Source: Psychroserpens ponticola
Lineage (GTDB): Bacteria > Bacteroidota > Bacteroidia > Flavobacteriales > Flavobacteriaceae
Length of the DNA stretch: 64,000 nt
Assembly (NCBI RefSeq): GCF_023556315.2
Contig: NZ_CP116221.1
Coordinates: 1 to 64,000 of the forward strand
Direction: 5' to 3'
Below are positions 17,569 through 26,380 of this stretch, piece after piece (the first letter of the stretch is position 1; each line of letters begins with the position of its first letter). Under the pieces are notes generated by a model. That model searched no databases. It was given only the letters and a program-made list of their open reading frames with translations, and was not told the DNA's origin. The position numbers and the translations under genes were made by a program.

Positions 17569-17955
17569 TTACATAAAGGCTTTGTCTATAGGTTCCCATA
17601 ATTCGATTTTATTACCATCATTGTCAAGAATCCAACCAAATTTACCATAGTCATACTCTTGCATTTCACCTACGATTGTAACACCTTCTTCTTTTAAAGC
17701 TGCTAATAATTCTTTTAAGTTTTCAACACGATAGTTAAACATGAACTCTTTTTTTGAAGGTTCAAAGTATTTAGTGTCTTTTGGAAACGTGCTCCATTGT
17801 GTTGAGCATTCTTTTCCTTTTTTGTCTTTCCACCAAAATGTACAACCATAGTCGTCTGTATTAAAACCTAAATGTTTCCGATACCAATCTTTTGAAGCTT
17901 TAGGGTCTTTACTTTTAAAAAATAATCCACCTATTCCTGTTACTCTATTCTTCAT
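17569..17955 (-). CDS. VOC-superfamily (glyoxalase/bleomycin-resistance fold) protein
   Basis: A 128-aa single VOC domain pair: 'IGGLFFKSKDPKASKDWYRKHLGF' opens the first beta-alpha-beta-beta-beta unit and 'GWILDNDGNKIELWEP' closes the second, including the usual metal-ligand glutamate (IELWE). Dioxygenase, isomerase and resistance roles all occur in the family, so the substrate is unknown. It follows the DUF1801 gene by 14 bp across a TTTA repeat, probably in one operon. Confidence 0.82.
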   Translation of the reverse strand: MKNRVTGIGGLFFKSKDPKASKDWYRKHLGFNTDDYGCTFWWKDKKGKECSTQWSTFPKDTKYFEPSKKEFMFNYRVENLKELLAALKEEGVTIVGEMQEYDYGKFGWILDNDGNKIELWEPIDKAFM

Positions 17956-17957
17956 TA

Positions 17958-17982
17958 TTTTTTATTTATTTATTTATTTATT
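17958..17982. repeat. TTTA tetranucleotide tract
   Basis: About five tandem TTTA units cover the DUF1801 stop codon and the leader of the following VOC gene. Copy-number change would alter the spacing upstream of the VOC start without touching its frame. Confidence 0.7.
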
Positions 17983-18425
17983 GCTGTTTCATAAATATCA
18001 ATCCATTCTTCTACAGACATTTTTCCTAAAAGTTGCTCTATTAAGTCATAAGGAATATCATCCATTTTTTTGAAGCGAACACAACTTTTGCCCATATCTA
18101 ATTTATATTTGCAGTGTTTTGGATATTCTGATACAAACCAGTCGTATAATTCTTTTTTGGCATACATGCCAGAATGATATAAGGCAATAAAATTCTTTTG
18201 TGAAGCCAGGTTTATAAAAGGTAAAGGAGGAAATGGTTTACAGTGGTATCCGTTTGGATATATTGATTTTGGAACATAGTATGCTAACATGCCATAACCC
18301 ATTCCAGCTTCTAAGTCTTTAGGCATATGTTTTTTAATAAGGTTGTTTAATTTTGTAATTGGAGCCTTTCTGTCTTCTGGTAATTGAAGAATGTAGTCTT
18401 CTGGAGAATCAGCTTTGTATTGCAT
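17970..18425 (-). CDS. DUF1801 (YdhG-like) domain protein
   Basis: A 151-aa soluble protein. 'SPEDYILQLPEDRKAPITKLNNLI' at the N-terminus and 'GMGYGMLAYYVPKSIYP' with 'FINLASQKNFIALYHSGMY' are hallmarks of the DUF1801/YdhG fold, related to iron-chaperone-like frataxin folds. Biochemical function unknown. Starts 6 bp downstream of the DUF4199 gene, in an apparent operon. Confidence 0.82.
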   Translation of the reverse strand: MQYKADSPEDYILQLPEDRKAPITKLNNLIKKHMPKDLEAGMGYGMLAYYVPKSIYPNGYHCKPFPPLPFINLASQKNFIALYHSGMYAKKELYDWFVSEYPKHCKYKLDMGKSCVRFKKMDDIPYDLIEQLLGKMSVEEWIDIYETAINK

Positions 18426-18431
18426 AATATT

Positions 18432-18893
18432 TTATTTACGTTGAAGTATTAATCCTGAAATTAAAGATATAATAAATCCGATAATAGTAACAAGTACAAG
18501 CATAAATAATGCTGCAGTTGTGCTAGTCATTTTGATGATTTCATTTTCTCTACCTTTTTCGATAAGTTGTTGTTCATAGTTGCTAAAAAAAGATGGATCA
18601 ATAAATTTAGTATATATGAAATCTGCAATTGAAATTCCAATTCCAACTAAAACTGAAATGAGAATGCCTATTACAATTGCTTTTCCAAATGAAATCACAC
18701 CATTGTTAATATGGTCTCTATAATGTTTGATACCAAAAAAGATAAATGAAAGCGATAAGAAAATAGACACATAACCTAACACTTCATTTGTAGAATAGTC
18801 TAGATTTTCAATACCAAAAATTAAGTGTATGGTAAAAATAATGAAGCCTGTAAGTAATCCATAAAGACCGTATTTGAGAACTGTTTGTTTCAT
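18432..18893 (-). CDS. DUF4199 family membrane protein
   Basis: A 153-aa inner-membrane protein with four predicted helices (about 8-28, 40-58, 75-98 and 125-148). 'FFGIKHYRDHINNGVISFGKAIVIGILISVLVGI' is typical of DUF4199, a Bacteroidota-specific family. Function unknown. The C-terminus ends in basic residues (LQRK). Confidence 0.8.
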   Translation of the reverse strand: MKQTVLKYGLYGLLTGFIIFTIHLIFGIENLDYSTNEVLGYVSIFLSLSFIFFGIKHYRDHINNGVISFGKAIVIGILISVLVGIGISIADFIYTKFIDPSFFSNYEQQLIEKGRENEIIKMTSTTAALFMLVLVTIIGFIISLISGLILQRK

Positions 18894-18923
18894 AATAGGA
18901 TGGTTTTAAATTATTGCTAATGT

Positions 18924-19295
18924 TTAAACATGTTGATCTATGAGAATAGTATTCCCGTCAGGATCATAAAACACAATACTTGCTGGACCAGATGTACTTT
19001 CATCTGTTTCATTTTCTAGTTTCACAGCTTTAGATTTAAGATGTTTTTGTATTGCTCTAACATCGTCATAAGATTCTAAGGTATTTGCGTTTTGGTCCCA
19101 ACCAGGATTAAAAGTTAAAATATTGTTCTCAAACATGCCTTGAAAAAGACCAATAATGGAGTCGCCATTTTTCATAATTAAGTAATTGCGTTCAAGATCT
19201 CCTGCAAATACTGAAAAGCCTAAAGTTTCATAAAATATTTTTGAAGCATGAATATCTTTCACATTCAAACTCACAGAAAACGCACCTAATTTCAT
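18924..19295 (-). CDS. VOC-superfamily protein
   Basis: Single glyoxalase/bleomycin-resistance fold. '[27 protein letters not shown]' opens the domain and '[22 protein letters not shown]' closes it. The start was set at 19295, where the domain begins; a longer frame from 19325 would add ten residues (including two cysteines) with no domain match. Substrate unknown, and not closely similar to the VOC protein at 17.6 kb. Confidence 0.82.
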   Translation of the reverse strand: MKLGAFSVSLNVKDIHASKIFYETLGFSVFAGDLERNYLIMKNGDSIIGLFQGMFENNILTFNPGWDQNANTLESYDDVRAIQKHLKSKAVKLENETDESTSGPASIVFYDPDGNTILIDQHV

Positions 19296-19401
19296 AAATA
19301 TTGGTTTTAGATTAATACAACACAAAACTATGAGAAGCCCATGAAAAACAGTTCATACTAAAGTACCAAACTACTCATGCTTTAGTATAAAAGTAGGCTT
19401 T

Positions 19402-19812
19402 TTATATAATATTGAAGTTTTTTGCGATTTGCAAGGCTTGTGTTCTACGTTTGGCATTAAGTTTTGAAAGAAGATTTGAAACATGAGTTTTTATGGTGCT
19501 TTCTGAAATAAAAAGCTTCGCTCCAATTTCTTTATTTGAAAGTCCTTCGGAAATGCCTAAAAGGACTTCATATTCGCGTTTGCTGATTTCTAAATCTTCT
19601 ATTTTTTTATGATCAATATCTTCTGAAATAGTTGCACGTTTGTGAAGGCTTTTTTTGTTCAAATACACACCAACAAAAAAGAAGACAATAGCAATGATGG
19701 CAATTGCAAATTCTGAATTTAAATCGCCAGAAATTACTGCATATTTACTAAACTGAAATAGTAAAAGCAGAGCAAGAATGAGTAATCCAAAAACAAGAAT
19801 GATTTTTTTCAT
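19402..19812 (-). CDS. Membrane-anchored LuxR-type DNA-binding protein
   Basis: 136 aa. Two hydrophobic segments (about 4-24 and 36-52) are joined by a short linker to a LuxR/GerE helix-turn-helix (about 72-133, 'ISKREYEVLLGISEGLSNKEIGAKLFISESTIKTHVSNLLSKL'). There is no receiver or sensor domain. The DNA-binding domain would face the cytoplasm while tethered to the membrane. Relatives in Bacteroidota are usually annotated only as LuxR-family regulators. The signal and target are unknown, but the neighbouring small stress genes are natural candidates. Confidence 0.82.
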   Translation of the reverse strand: MKKIILVFGLLILALLLLFQFSKYAVISGDLNSEFAIAIIAIVFFFVGVYLNKKSLHKRATISEDIDHKKIEDLEISKREYEVLLGISEGLSNKEIGAKLFISESTIKTHVSNLLSKLNAKRRTQALQIAKNFNII

Positions 19813-19821
19813 GTTTTAAAT

Positions 19822-20778
19822 TTAGCAAAATTCTGCTTTAATCTTGTCTACAATTGTTTGCGCTAATTTTTCCTTACTTTCGATAGTCCATCCTGCAACA
19901 TGTGGAGAAAGCAATACATTTTCTGCTAAAATGAGATATTTAAAAGCTTCTGGTATCTCGACTGTGCTCGATGTGATAGAAGGCTTAAATAAATTTTCAA
20001 ACGACGATTTTTCATATTCAAGAACATCTAATCCTGCTCCTAAAATTTTACCCGTTTGTAACCCTGAAACTAAATCTTCGGTTACTACACTTTTTCCACG
20101 AGCCGTATTAATTAGCCAAAAAGGCTTTTGAAATGCATCGATGAATTCTGTATTAACCATGTTAATAGTTGAGCATGTCTCTGGAGTATGTAAGCTTAAT
20201 ACATCTGCTTTTTGTTGTAGCTCCTCTAAACTAACTTGCTTTGCATTTTGATCACTAACATTGGTTTTTAGATCATAGCATAAAACTTCTACGTCAAAAC
20301 CGCTCAGTTTTTTAGCAAAGGCTTTTCCCATATTTCCATAGCCAATGAGCCCAATGGTTTTTCCGTCAAGTTCTAATCCACGATTGTCTTCACGAAGCCA
20401 TTTGCCATTACGAACCTCACGATCTGCTTTATTGAGTTTATTAAAAAGAGATAATAACATGGCTAAACTATGTTCACCTACAGCATTACGATTACCTTCT
20501 GGAGCAGCAATGAGTTTGATGTCTTTTTGCTCTGCATATTCACAATCGATATTTTCTAATCCTGCTCCAACACGACCTATAAATTTTAGATTTTGGGTGG
20601 CATCTAGGAATTGTTTATCGATTTTAAATCGGCTACGAATGATAAAACCATCATATTGATGAATAACATTTTGAATGTCCTCTTTTGAAGATGTATAATC
20701 TTCATGATTTGTAAATCCTAATGCATTGAGTTGTTCAATGAGGAGTTTATGATTGTTATCTAAGTGGAGTATTTTCAA
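19822..20778 (-). CDS. D-isomer 2-hydroxyacid dehydrogenase (phosphoglycerate dehydrogenase-like)
   Basis: NAD-dependent oxidoreductase, 318 aa. The dinucleotide-binding motif 'GKTIGLIGYGNMGKAFAKKL' lies mid-protein, and the catalytic region shows 'FWLINTARGKSVVTEDLVSGL' with the arginine, then 'LLSPHVAGWT' with the histidine. Without a C-terminal ACT domain it is the short type, so serine biosynthesis is possible but not certain. Its ATG overlaps the stop of the upstream cupin gene (20775-20778), suggesting translational coupling. Confidence 0.88.
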   Translation of the reverse strand: MKILHLDNNHKLLIEQLNALGFTNHEDYTSSKEDIQNVIHQYDGFIIRSRFKIDKQFLDATQNLKFIGRVGAGLENIDCEYAEQKDIKLIAAPEGNRNAVGEHSLAMLLSLFNKLNKADREVRNGKWLREDNRGLELDGKTIGLIGYGNMGKAFAKKLSGFDVEVLCYDLKTNVSDQNAKQVSLEELQQKADVLSLHTPETCSTINMVNTEFIDAFQKPFWLINTARGKSVVTEDLVSGLQTGKILGAGLDVLEYEKSSFENLFKPSITSSTVEIPEAFKYLILAENVLLSPHVAGWTIESKEKLAQTIVDKIKAEFC

Positions 20779-21140
20779 ATTTCAGGATATTCGGTTTGCG
20801 TTTTTTCTGCAATAACTTTTCCTGTATGTGCAGTACTTAATTTTTCAAATAAAAGCAGATGAACTTCTTCATCATCTTTTGTACGCGGATTATGTTCTAC
20901 ACCTTTTGGAACAACAATAATCTCACCTTCGTTAACCACTTCTGTTCGATCTCTAAATTGCATGTAAAGTGTGCCTTTAATGACTTGGAACAGTTCGTCT
21001 TCATCGTCGTGACTATGCCAAACAAATTCGCCTTTTATTTTGGCTAAAATCACTTGCATATTATCTACAGTTGCAATACGATGTGGATGCCATTGTTTGG
21101 AAAATAACGTGTGTTTTTCTTTAATATTAATTGGTTTCAT
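20775..21140 (-). CDS. Small cupin-domain protein
   Basis: A 121-aa single-cupin protein. Motif 1 is 'GEFVWHSHDDEDELFQVIKGT' and motif 2 'EIIVVPKGVEHNP', retaining the metal-binding H-x-H, Glu and distal His. The start at 21140 (MKPINIKEKH) is preferred over an upstream ATG that would add 24 unrelated residues. Function unknown. Coupled to the dehydrogenase by a 4-bp overlap. Confidence 0.85.
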   Translation of the reverse strand: MKPINIKEKHTLFSKQWHPHRIATVDNMQVILAKIKGEFVWHSHDDEDELFQVIKGTLYMQFRDRTEVVNEGEIIVVPKGVEHNPRTKDDEEVHLLLFEKLSTAHTGKVIAEKTQTEYPEI

Positions 21141-21178
21141 AATGAAATGACTTTGTGTGTTTAAAGTTACGAAGTTTT

Positions 21179-21256
21179 GCGTTAGTGATTGTAGTGGAAA
21201 TCCTTTTGTCATAGCAAAAGATTGTAACGGAAAGCACGACCTGAAAGGGAACGCCC
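21179..21256. repeat. Dispersed palindromic repeat of Flavobacteria (mgtE-cupin spacer)
   Basis: A structured element of about 78 bp. The outer arms are GCGTT (21179-21183) and AACGC (21250-21254). The inner hairpin is CTTTTG/CAAAAG. Between them lie paired-looking motifs GATTGTAGTGGAAATCC and GATTGTAACGGAAAGC. From memory, elements with this pattern (GGGCGTT...GGTC.GGCTTTCCG...ATCTTTT...AAAAGGAT...CCCTAACGC on the other strand) occur in many copies between genes of Flavobacteriaceae. Only one copy is in this window, so the repeat nature rests on recollection. Confidence 0.55.
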
Positions 21257-21259
21257 AAA

Positions 21260-22633
21260 TTATATACCTAAAATCAATTTAGCAATCCAGAAATAAATTA
21301 AAATACCCAAGATATCATTACTTGTTGTAATAAATGGTCCTGTCGCGATAGCAGGATCAATACCTCGTTTGTCTAAAAATAATGGAATAAATGTGCCAAT
21401 TAAACCTGCAATAATAATTACAGCTACGAGTGATATTGAAATGGCAAGAGCTAGTTTAAAATCTTGTTCCCAAGCAAAAACAAAAAGAAATAAAAAGAGT
21501 GACAAAATGAAACCATTAAGTGTAGCCAATAACATTTCTTTTATAAGTCGGCTATTAATGCTTCCTTTTACATCATCATTAGCTAAACCTTGTACAATAA
21601 TTGCACTAGATTGAACACCTACATTACCTGCCATTGCAGCAATTAATGGTGTAAATAGAAATAAGATGATAGCTTCTTTGGGTAAGTTCTCTTCGAAGAA
21701 ATACATGATAATAAAAGCACCAACACCACCAACAAGGCCTAGAAATAGCCAAGGCAATCGTGCTCTGGTGAGTTCTAAAATACTATCATCTGCTTCAACA
21801 TCACCTGTAATACCTGCTGCCATTTGGTAATCTTTTTCGGCTTCTTCTTTTAAAACATCTACAATATCATCAATGGTAATTCTACCTAATAATTTTTGGT
21901 TGTTATCTACGACTGGAATGGCTTCTAAATCATATTTAGACATGACTTTAGCAACATCCTCTACATCATCATTTACGTTAACCCAATCTACATTATCTTT
22001 AGCAATGTCAGCAATTTTTTGTTCGCTTTTGGCAACAATTAAATCTTTAAGAGATAAGCGACCAATTAGTTTTTCTTCTTTATTGACCACATATATCGAG
22101 TGCACTCTAGTGACTTCGGCTGCTTGTCCTCTAATTCGCCGTAAGCATCCAGCAACGGTCCATGTTTCATAAACTTTTACCAGTTCTTTAGCCATGAGAC
22201 CACCTGCAGTATCTTCATCATAAGCTAAAAGTTCGGTAATTTCCTCTCTATGCTCATCATCTTCAATCCTTGAGATTACTTCAGCTTGACGTTCTTCAGG
22301 TAATTCGGAAATAATATCTGCAGCATCATCAGTATCTAATTCTTCAACTTCTTCTGCAATTTCTTTTGCTGAAAGATTTTCGAGGACTTTCTCTCTGGTA
22401 TCTTCATCAAGTTCTGTTAGAATATCAGCAGTCGTTTCAGAATCTAATAATTTGATAACGTAAACCGAATCATCTAAATCTAATTCATCTAAAATTTCGG
22501 CAACATCTGCAAAGTGAAATTCATTTAAAAGCGATTTTAACTTTTTGTCTTCAGCATTGGAAACCAAAAGTTCTACTTTTTCAATGAGTTCATCGGTAAG
22601 TTCAAATTGGATATTTTCTTTGTCTTCTACCAT
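21260..22633 (-). CDS. mgtE: Magnesium transporter MgtE
   Basis: Mg2+ channel of the inner membrane, about 457 aa. In order: the MgtE N-terminal superhelical domain ('EFHFADVAEILDELDLDD', 'DTDDAADIISELPEER'), a CBS-domain pair ('TRVHSIYVVNKEEKLIGRLSLKDL', 'DLEAIPVVDNNQKLLGRITIDDI') that senses Mg2+, and five membrane helices with the signature 'PLIAAMAGNVGVQSSAIIVQGLA'. The start was set at the ATG at 22633; the longer frame would begin with TTG. Lies downstream of rsmA on the same strand. Confidence 0.95.
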   Translation of the reverse strand: MVEDKENIQFELTDELIEKVELLVSNAEDKKLKSLLNEFHFADVAEILDELDLDDSVYVIKLLDSETTADILTELDEDTREKVLENLSAKEIAEEVEELDTDDAADIISELPEERQAEVISRIEDDEHREEITELLAYDEDTAGGLMAKELVKVYETWTVAGCLRRIRGQAAEVTRVHSIYVVNKEEKLIGRLSLKDLIVAKSEQKIADIAKDNVDWVNVNDDVEDVAKVMSKYDLEAIPVVDNNQKLLGRITIDDIVDVLKEEAEKDYQMAAGITGDVEADDSILELTRARLPWLFLGLVGGVGAFIIMYFFEENLPKEAIILFLFTPLIAAMAGNVGVQSSAIIVQGLANDDVKGSINSRLIKEMLLATLNGFILSLFLFLFVFAWEQDFKLALAISISLVAVIIIAGLIGTFIPLFLDKRGIDPAIATGPFITTSNDILGILIYFWIAKLILGI

Positions 22634-22709
22634 TAGATGTAATGCTTCTCGATACAATTTTATAGATTCTGAATGATTTCAAAATCATAAAATGACTCGA
22701 AGTGACGTT

Positions 22710-23486
22710 CTAAGTATTGTCGTTTTCAATGTGTTGTGTTAATTCTAAAAACGAATCTACACTGAGTTGTTCAGGACGTTTGTCAAATATAACATTTGCT
22801 TTTAAATTATCTGAAAGATTGAATGTTTTTAAACTATTGCGAAGTGTTTTTCTACGCTGTTGAAAGGCTGTTTTTACGACTCTAAAAAATAGTTTTTCAT
22901 CACAATTTAAGCTAAAATTTTCTTTGCGTTTCAAACGTAAAACGCCTGAATCGATTTTTGGTGGTGGATTAAAAACCGTTGGTGGAACCGTAAATAAATA
23001 TTCTGCCTCATAGAATGCTTGTGTTAAAACCGAAAGAATACCATAAACTTTACTGCCTTCTTTTGAACAAATTCGTGCTGCGACTTCTTTTTGAAACATA
23101 CCAGAAAACTCAGGGATTTGCTCACGCATCTCTAAAGTTTTAAATACAATTTGTGTAGAAATATTATAAGGGAAATTACCAATGATTGCAAAAGGTTCAT
23201 CTTTAAAGATCTCAGTTAAATCATATTTCAAAAAATCCTTTTCATAGACGCGATCTGCTAAGTTGAGATAATTTGCTTTGAGGTATTCTACAGATTCTGG
23301 ATCAATTTCTATGACATGTGTTTTGATGTCTTTTTTTAGCAAATATTTGGTGAGCACACCCATTCCTGGACCAATTTCTAACACATGCTTATAGCCATCA
23401 AAACTTAAGCTATTTGCTATTTTTTCTGCAATAGTTTCGTCGGTTAAAAAGTGCTGACCTAAATGTTTTTTTGCTCTTACTGACAT
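22710..23486 (-). CDS. rsmA: 16S rRNA (adenine1518/1519-N6)-dimethyltransferase
   Basis: KsgA-type enzyme that dimethylates two adjacent adenines in helix 45 of 16S rRNA late in 30S assembly. At 258 aa it has the usual length. '[10 protein letters not shown]' is near the start, SAM motif I '[11 protein letters not shown]' at 36-46, and catalytic motif IV NFPYNIS at 104-110. The C-terminal part shows '[18 protein letters not shown]' and '[17 protein letters not shown]'. A heptanucleotide tandem repeat lies about 130 bp upstream. Confidence 0.96.
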   Translation of the reverse strand: MSVRAKKHLGQHFLTDETIAEKIANSLSFDGYKHVLEIGPGMGVLTKYLLKKDIKTHVIEIDPESVEYLKANYLNLADRVYEKDFLKYDLTEIFKDEPFAIIGNFPYNISTQIVFKTLEMREQIPEFSGMFQKEVAARICSKEGSKVYGILSVLTQAFYEAEYLFTVPPTVFNPPPKIDSGVLRLKRKENFSLNCDEKLFFRVVKTAFQQRRKTLRNSLKTFNLSDNLKANVIFDKRPEQLSVDSFLELTQHIENDNT

Positions 23487-23615
23487 GTAGTAGTTAATTG
23501 ATAGTTTTTATAGTTAGTTTGTAAACGATAAGCTTATTAGCACGAAGATATGAAAGATTTTTTCGGGAAGATGTTTATATAGTAAAGTTGTTGAGTTGAT
23601 TGAAATTGAATATTT

Positions 23616-23671
23616 CACCAAACACCAAACACCAAACACCAAACACCAAACACCAAACACCAAACACTAAT
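23616..23671. repeat. 7-bp tandem repeat CACCAAA, seven copies
   Basis: Seven perfect CACCAAA units (23616-23664) and a degenerate eighth (CACTAAT, to 23671) directly abut the stop codon of the DUF4286 gene, in the spacer upstream of rsmA. On the transcribed strand the unit reads TTTGGTG. Confidence 0.95.
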
Positions 23672-23995
23672 TCACGTAAACTTCACTGAATATTCATCTA
23701 CAACTTGAAGCTCTGTTCTAAAGGCTAATGATTTTCCTGCAAATCGTTTCAAGCCTTCTTGACGTAATTTATCGGCATCTTCTCTGTAATAGGCATCAAG
23801 TGCTTCTCTTGAATACGAACGGTATTGAATAGAGTAGGTTTGTCCACCCAATTCTTCTTCAACCAAAACTTTTGTTAAAGTAGCTTTTTCAAATTTCCCT
23901 GTAGAAAGTACTTGAGGAATGTGTTCTTTTATCCAAAGCAGCCATTCGTCATGTATACTGTCTTCAACATTAACAGTTACGTTATATATGTACAT
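23672..23995 (-). CDS. DUF4286 family protein
   Basis: A 107-aa soluble protein beginning MYIYNVTVNVEDSIHDEWLLW, with 'YSIQYRSYSREALDAYYREDADKLRQEGLKRF' in the middle and 'FRTELQVVD' near the end, the pattern of DUF4286 (a ferredoxin-like, dimeric alpha/beta-barrel type fold). Function unknown. It starts 10 bp after the upstream GNAT stop and lies upstream of rsmA. Confidence 0.85.
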   Translation of the reverse strand: MYIYNVTVNVEDSIHDEWLLWIKEHIPQVLSTGKFEKATLTKVLVEEELGGQTYSIQYRSYSREALDAYYREDADKLRQEGLKRFAGKSLAFRTELQVVDEYSVKFT

Positions 23996-24005
23996 GTGTT
24001 TTTAA

Positions 24006-24518
24006 TTATAAATCTTTTGCAAATAACAGAAGTTCTTTATTGTCTTCAAAGGGTTTTATTGTTTTTTGGTAAGATAAGCCTAATTTTTCCAACAGATTAA
24101 TGGAAGGTTGATTAATTGGAAGCGTAATAGCACTTATGGTTTTTAAATTGAACGTGTTTTTTGCGAGGTTCATAATTTCAGTAGCTGTTTCAAAACCATA
24201 GCCTTTACTATGGTATTCTGGAAGCAATGAAAAACCAATATCAACATGTTCTAAATTATCCCGTTTTAATAAACCACTAGTACCTATAGTTTTTAAATCT
24301 TCGTCTTTTAATTGAATCTTATAATAACCAAAACCATGATTTTCATAGCATTTGAGTTGGTTGTTTTTGACATGAGTTATAGCCTGTTCAAGATTTTTTA
24401 CATTGCGATCGCCATTATATTTAAGCCAACCTGGAGTATTCATCAATTCTAAAAGAAAAGATGCATCCTCAACTGTGATTTTTGAAAGAATTAATCTGTT
24501 AGTTTCGGCTATGATCAT
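24006..24518 (-). CDS. GNAT-family N-acetyltransferase (RimJ/RimL type)
   Basis: A 170-aa single GNAT domain. 'AETNRLILSKITVEDASFLLELMNTPGWLKYNGDR' at the N-terminus and 'DIGFSLLPEYHSKGYGFETATEIMNLA' (acetyl-CoA loop) match the ribosomal-protein/amino-acid acetyltransferase branch. 'PINQPSINLLEKLGL' completes the fold. The substrate cannot be assigned. It lies between a TPR gene and DUF4286 on the same strand with short spacers. Confidence 0.85.
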   Translation of the reverse strand: MIIAETNRLILSKITVEDASFLLELMNTPGWLKYNGDRNVKNLEQAITHVKNNQLKCYENHGFGYYKIQLKDEDLKTIGTSGLLKRDNLEHVDIGFSLLPEYHSKGYGFETATEIMNLAKNTFNLKTISAITLPINQPSINLLEKLGLSYQKTIKPFEDNKELLLFAKDL

Positions 24519-24539
24519 AAATTTTTGATAAAAACAGAC

Positions 24540-26318
24540 TTAATTTATAGCGTCACCACGTAACATTCTGAAGCGTTTTCTTGCTTCAATGAAATAGATA
24601 CTATCTTCATGATTAAAAATAATATTCTCATAAAGAGGTTTTGCTTTTTCTGGCTCACCAAGTTGAGTCTGGTATAATTGTGCTAAATAGAAATGCGCAT
24701 CATCAGCTAAAATTTCATCTCTGTAATTGGCAATAATATATTCGTAATTGGCAACAGCCTTATCAAATTGCTTAGTATTTTCAAATAATTTGGCTTGCAT
24801 AAACAACGCTTGATCTTCTATGGTTTCACCTTTGTGTTCTGTTAAGATTTTACCTAAAAGAGAAATAGCTTCTTCGTTTTTATTCTGAAATGCAAATAAA
24901 TCGGCTTTGGAGTATAAACGAAGTGCTGTATGCAATGAATCTTCTTGAATATTATCTGAAATTAAAAGCTTTAAATCCAAAGCATCGTTTGCAATTAGTT
25001 GAGATGTAGATGATTTTAAAATTTTAAGTTGCGATTCTGCCCATTTAAAATCACCTTTATAATAACTTGTTTTTGCTACCTTATATCTTGCTTGTTGTGA
25101 AATGGTGCTATTTTTTAAGTTTGCTTGAATTTGTGAATAGTAAATTAAGGCTTCATTAAATTTTTCTTGAAAGACTAAAATGTCTCCCAGTTTTAATTTT
25201 ACAGTAGCTTCTTGAAATGATGATAATTCTAATTCAAGACTTTCTTTTAAAAATAAACTAGCGTTTTCAGGTTCATGAAGATTGAACGCTAGAAAATCAC
25301 CATAGGCAATTTGAAGCGCAATAGTTTGTTCGTAAGTGCCATATTGTTTAAAAAGGGTTTGATATTTATCTTGTATGTCTTTTAGTTCTTTTTTGCTAGC
25401 ATTTGTAATTTCAATATCTAAAAGGTATTGATGTGCTGTAAGGCGAGTTTCAATGTCTTGTGAATTCTCTAAGATATAATTGAATATAGAATTAGCAGTG
25501 TCATAGTCTTTTTCGTTGATGGCCGTAAGTGCCAAATCTGTAATACGTGATAAGCTTTCAGGATTTCGTTTGTATAACGCTTTTTCTTGTATAAAGGCTT
25601 TGTTGTATGCTTTCTCCTGTATATAAAGCCAACTTAGCATGTCATACCAGATTTGGTCTGGTTGTGCCTGAATCTTTTTAAGTAACAGTTTTCTTAGAGA
25701 AACATTATTTTCATTGTCGCTGTTTTCGGAAATAAAGTCACTAAAAGCTCGCTTACCATTATTAAGATATGTGGGTTTTGATTCAATATAATCGATGTAA
25801 TTGGAAAACATTTGTTCAATATTTCCTAATTCACCATAAATACGTGCAAGTTGAACATTAAAGTTTTGTTTTGGGTTGAGTGCCATTCCTTTTTTGTAAG
25901 CTATAATTGCTTTTTCTAAAAGACTATGGTCTTGAAGTCGTTTGGCTACACCATATGAAAAAGCAGGATTTTCGTCAATTGCAATTAGAGCATCTGTATA
26001 ATAAGTTTCTGAAATATCGAGATTGCCTTTTAATTGATAATTATAACCTAATTCGACTAGAAGTGACGGATTATTACTTTTTGAAATCCGTTGTAATAAA
26101 AGAATTTGAGCATTATCATATTGTTCAAGTTGTTGATACGTTTCAACAAGTTTATAAATGTATTTGTAGTTACCTTGATTTTTTTCGTATAATTTTTGGT
26201 AGGAAATAAGAGCCTTTTCAAACTCACCACGTTTGAAATAGTTATCTGCTAGTTGTTCATTTTGTGAAAAACCAAATACACAACTTAAAAGTAAGATTAT
26301 AAGTAAAAACTGCTTCAT
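24540..26318 (-). CDS. Exported tetratricopeptide-repeat protein
   Basis: 592 aa with a signal peptide (MKQFLLIILLLSCVFGFSQ) followed by about twelve TPR-like helical pairs across the whole length ('YFKRGEFEKALISYQKLYEKN', 'KKGMALNPKQNFNVQLARIYGELGN', 'YYSQIQANLKN', 'AQLYQTQLGEPEKAKPLYENII'). It has no catalytic domain and ends shortly after the last repeat, so it is probably a periplasmic scaffold. It may belong to cell-envelope assembly, but the neighbours give no specific hint. Confidence 0.85.
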   Translation of the reverse strand: MKQFLLIILLLSCVFGFSQNEQLADNYFKRGEFEKALISYQKLYEKNQGNYKYIYKLVETYQQLEQYDNAQILLLQRISKSNNPSLLVELGYNYQLKGNLDISETYYTDALIAIDENPAFSYGVAKRLQDHSLLEKAIIAYKKGMALNPKQNFNVQLARIYGELGNIEQMFSNYIDYIESKPTYLNNGKRAFSDFISENSDNENNVSLRKLLLKKIQAQPDQIWYDMLSWLYIQEKAYNKAFIQEKALYKRNPESLSRITDLALTAINEKDYDTANSIFNYILENSQDIETRLTAHQYLLDIEITNASKKELKDIQDKYQTLFKQYGTYEQTIALQIAYGDFLAFNLHEPENASLFLKESLELELSSFQEATVKLKLGDILVFQEKFNEALIYYSQIQANLKNSTISQQARYKVAKTSYYKGDFKWAESQLKILKSSTSQLIANDALDLKLLISDNIQEDSLHTALRLYSKADLFAFQNKNEEAISLLGKILTEHKGETIEDQALFMQAKLFENTKQFDKAVANYEYIIANYRDEILADDAHFYLAQLYQTQLGEPEKAKPLYENIIFNHEDSIYFIEARKRFRMLRGDAIN

Positions 26319-26380
26319 GCCACTAATTTATGTAAAAATAAGGTATGCAGTGCTTACATATTGTGAATGTTTTTATAAAA

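Noticed and set aside
23616-23671. CRISPR-like array
   Set aside because: The 7-bp units are directly adjacent without spacers, and no cas genes are present.
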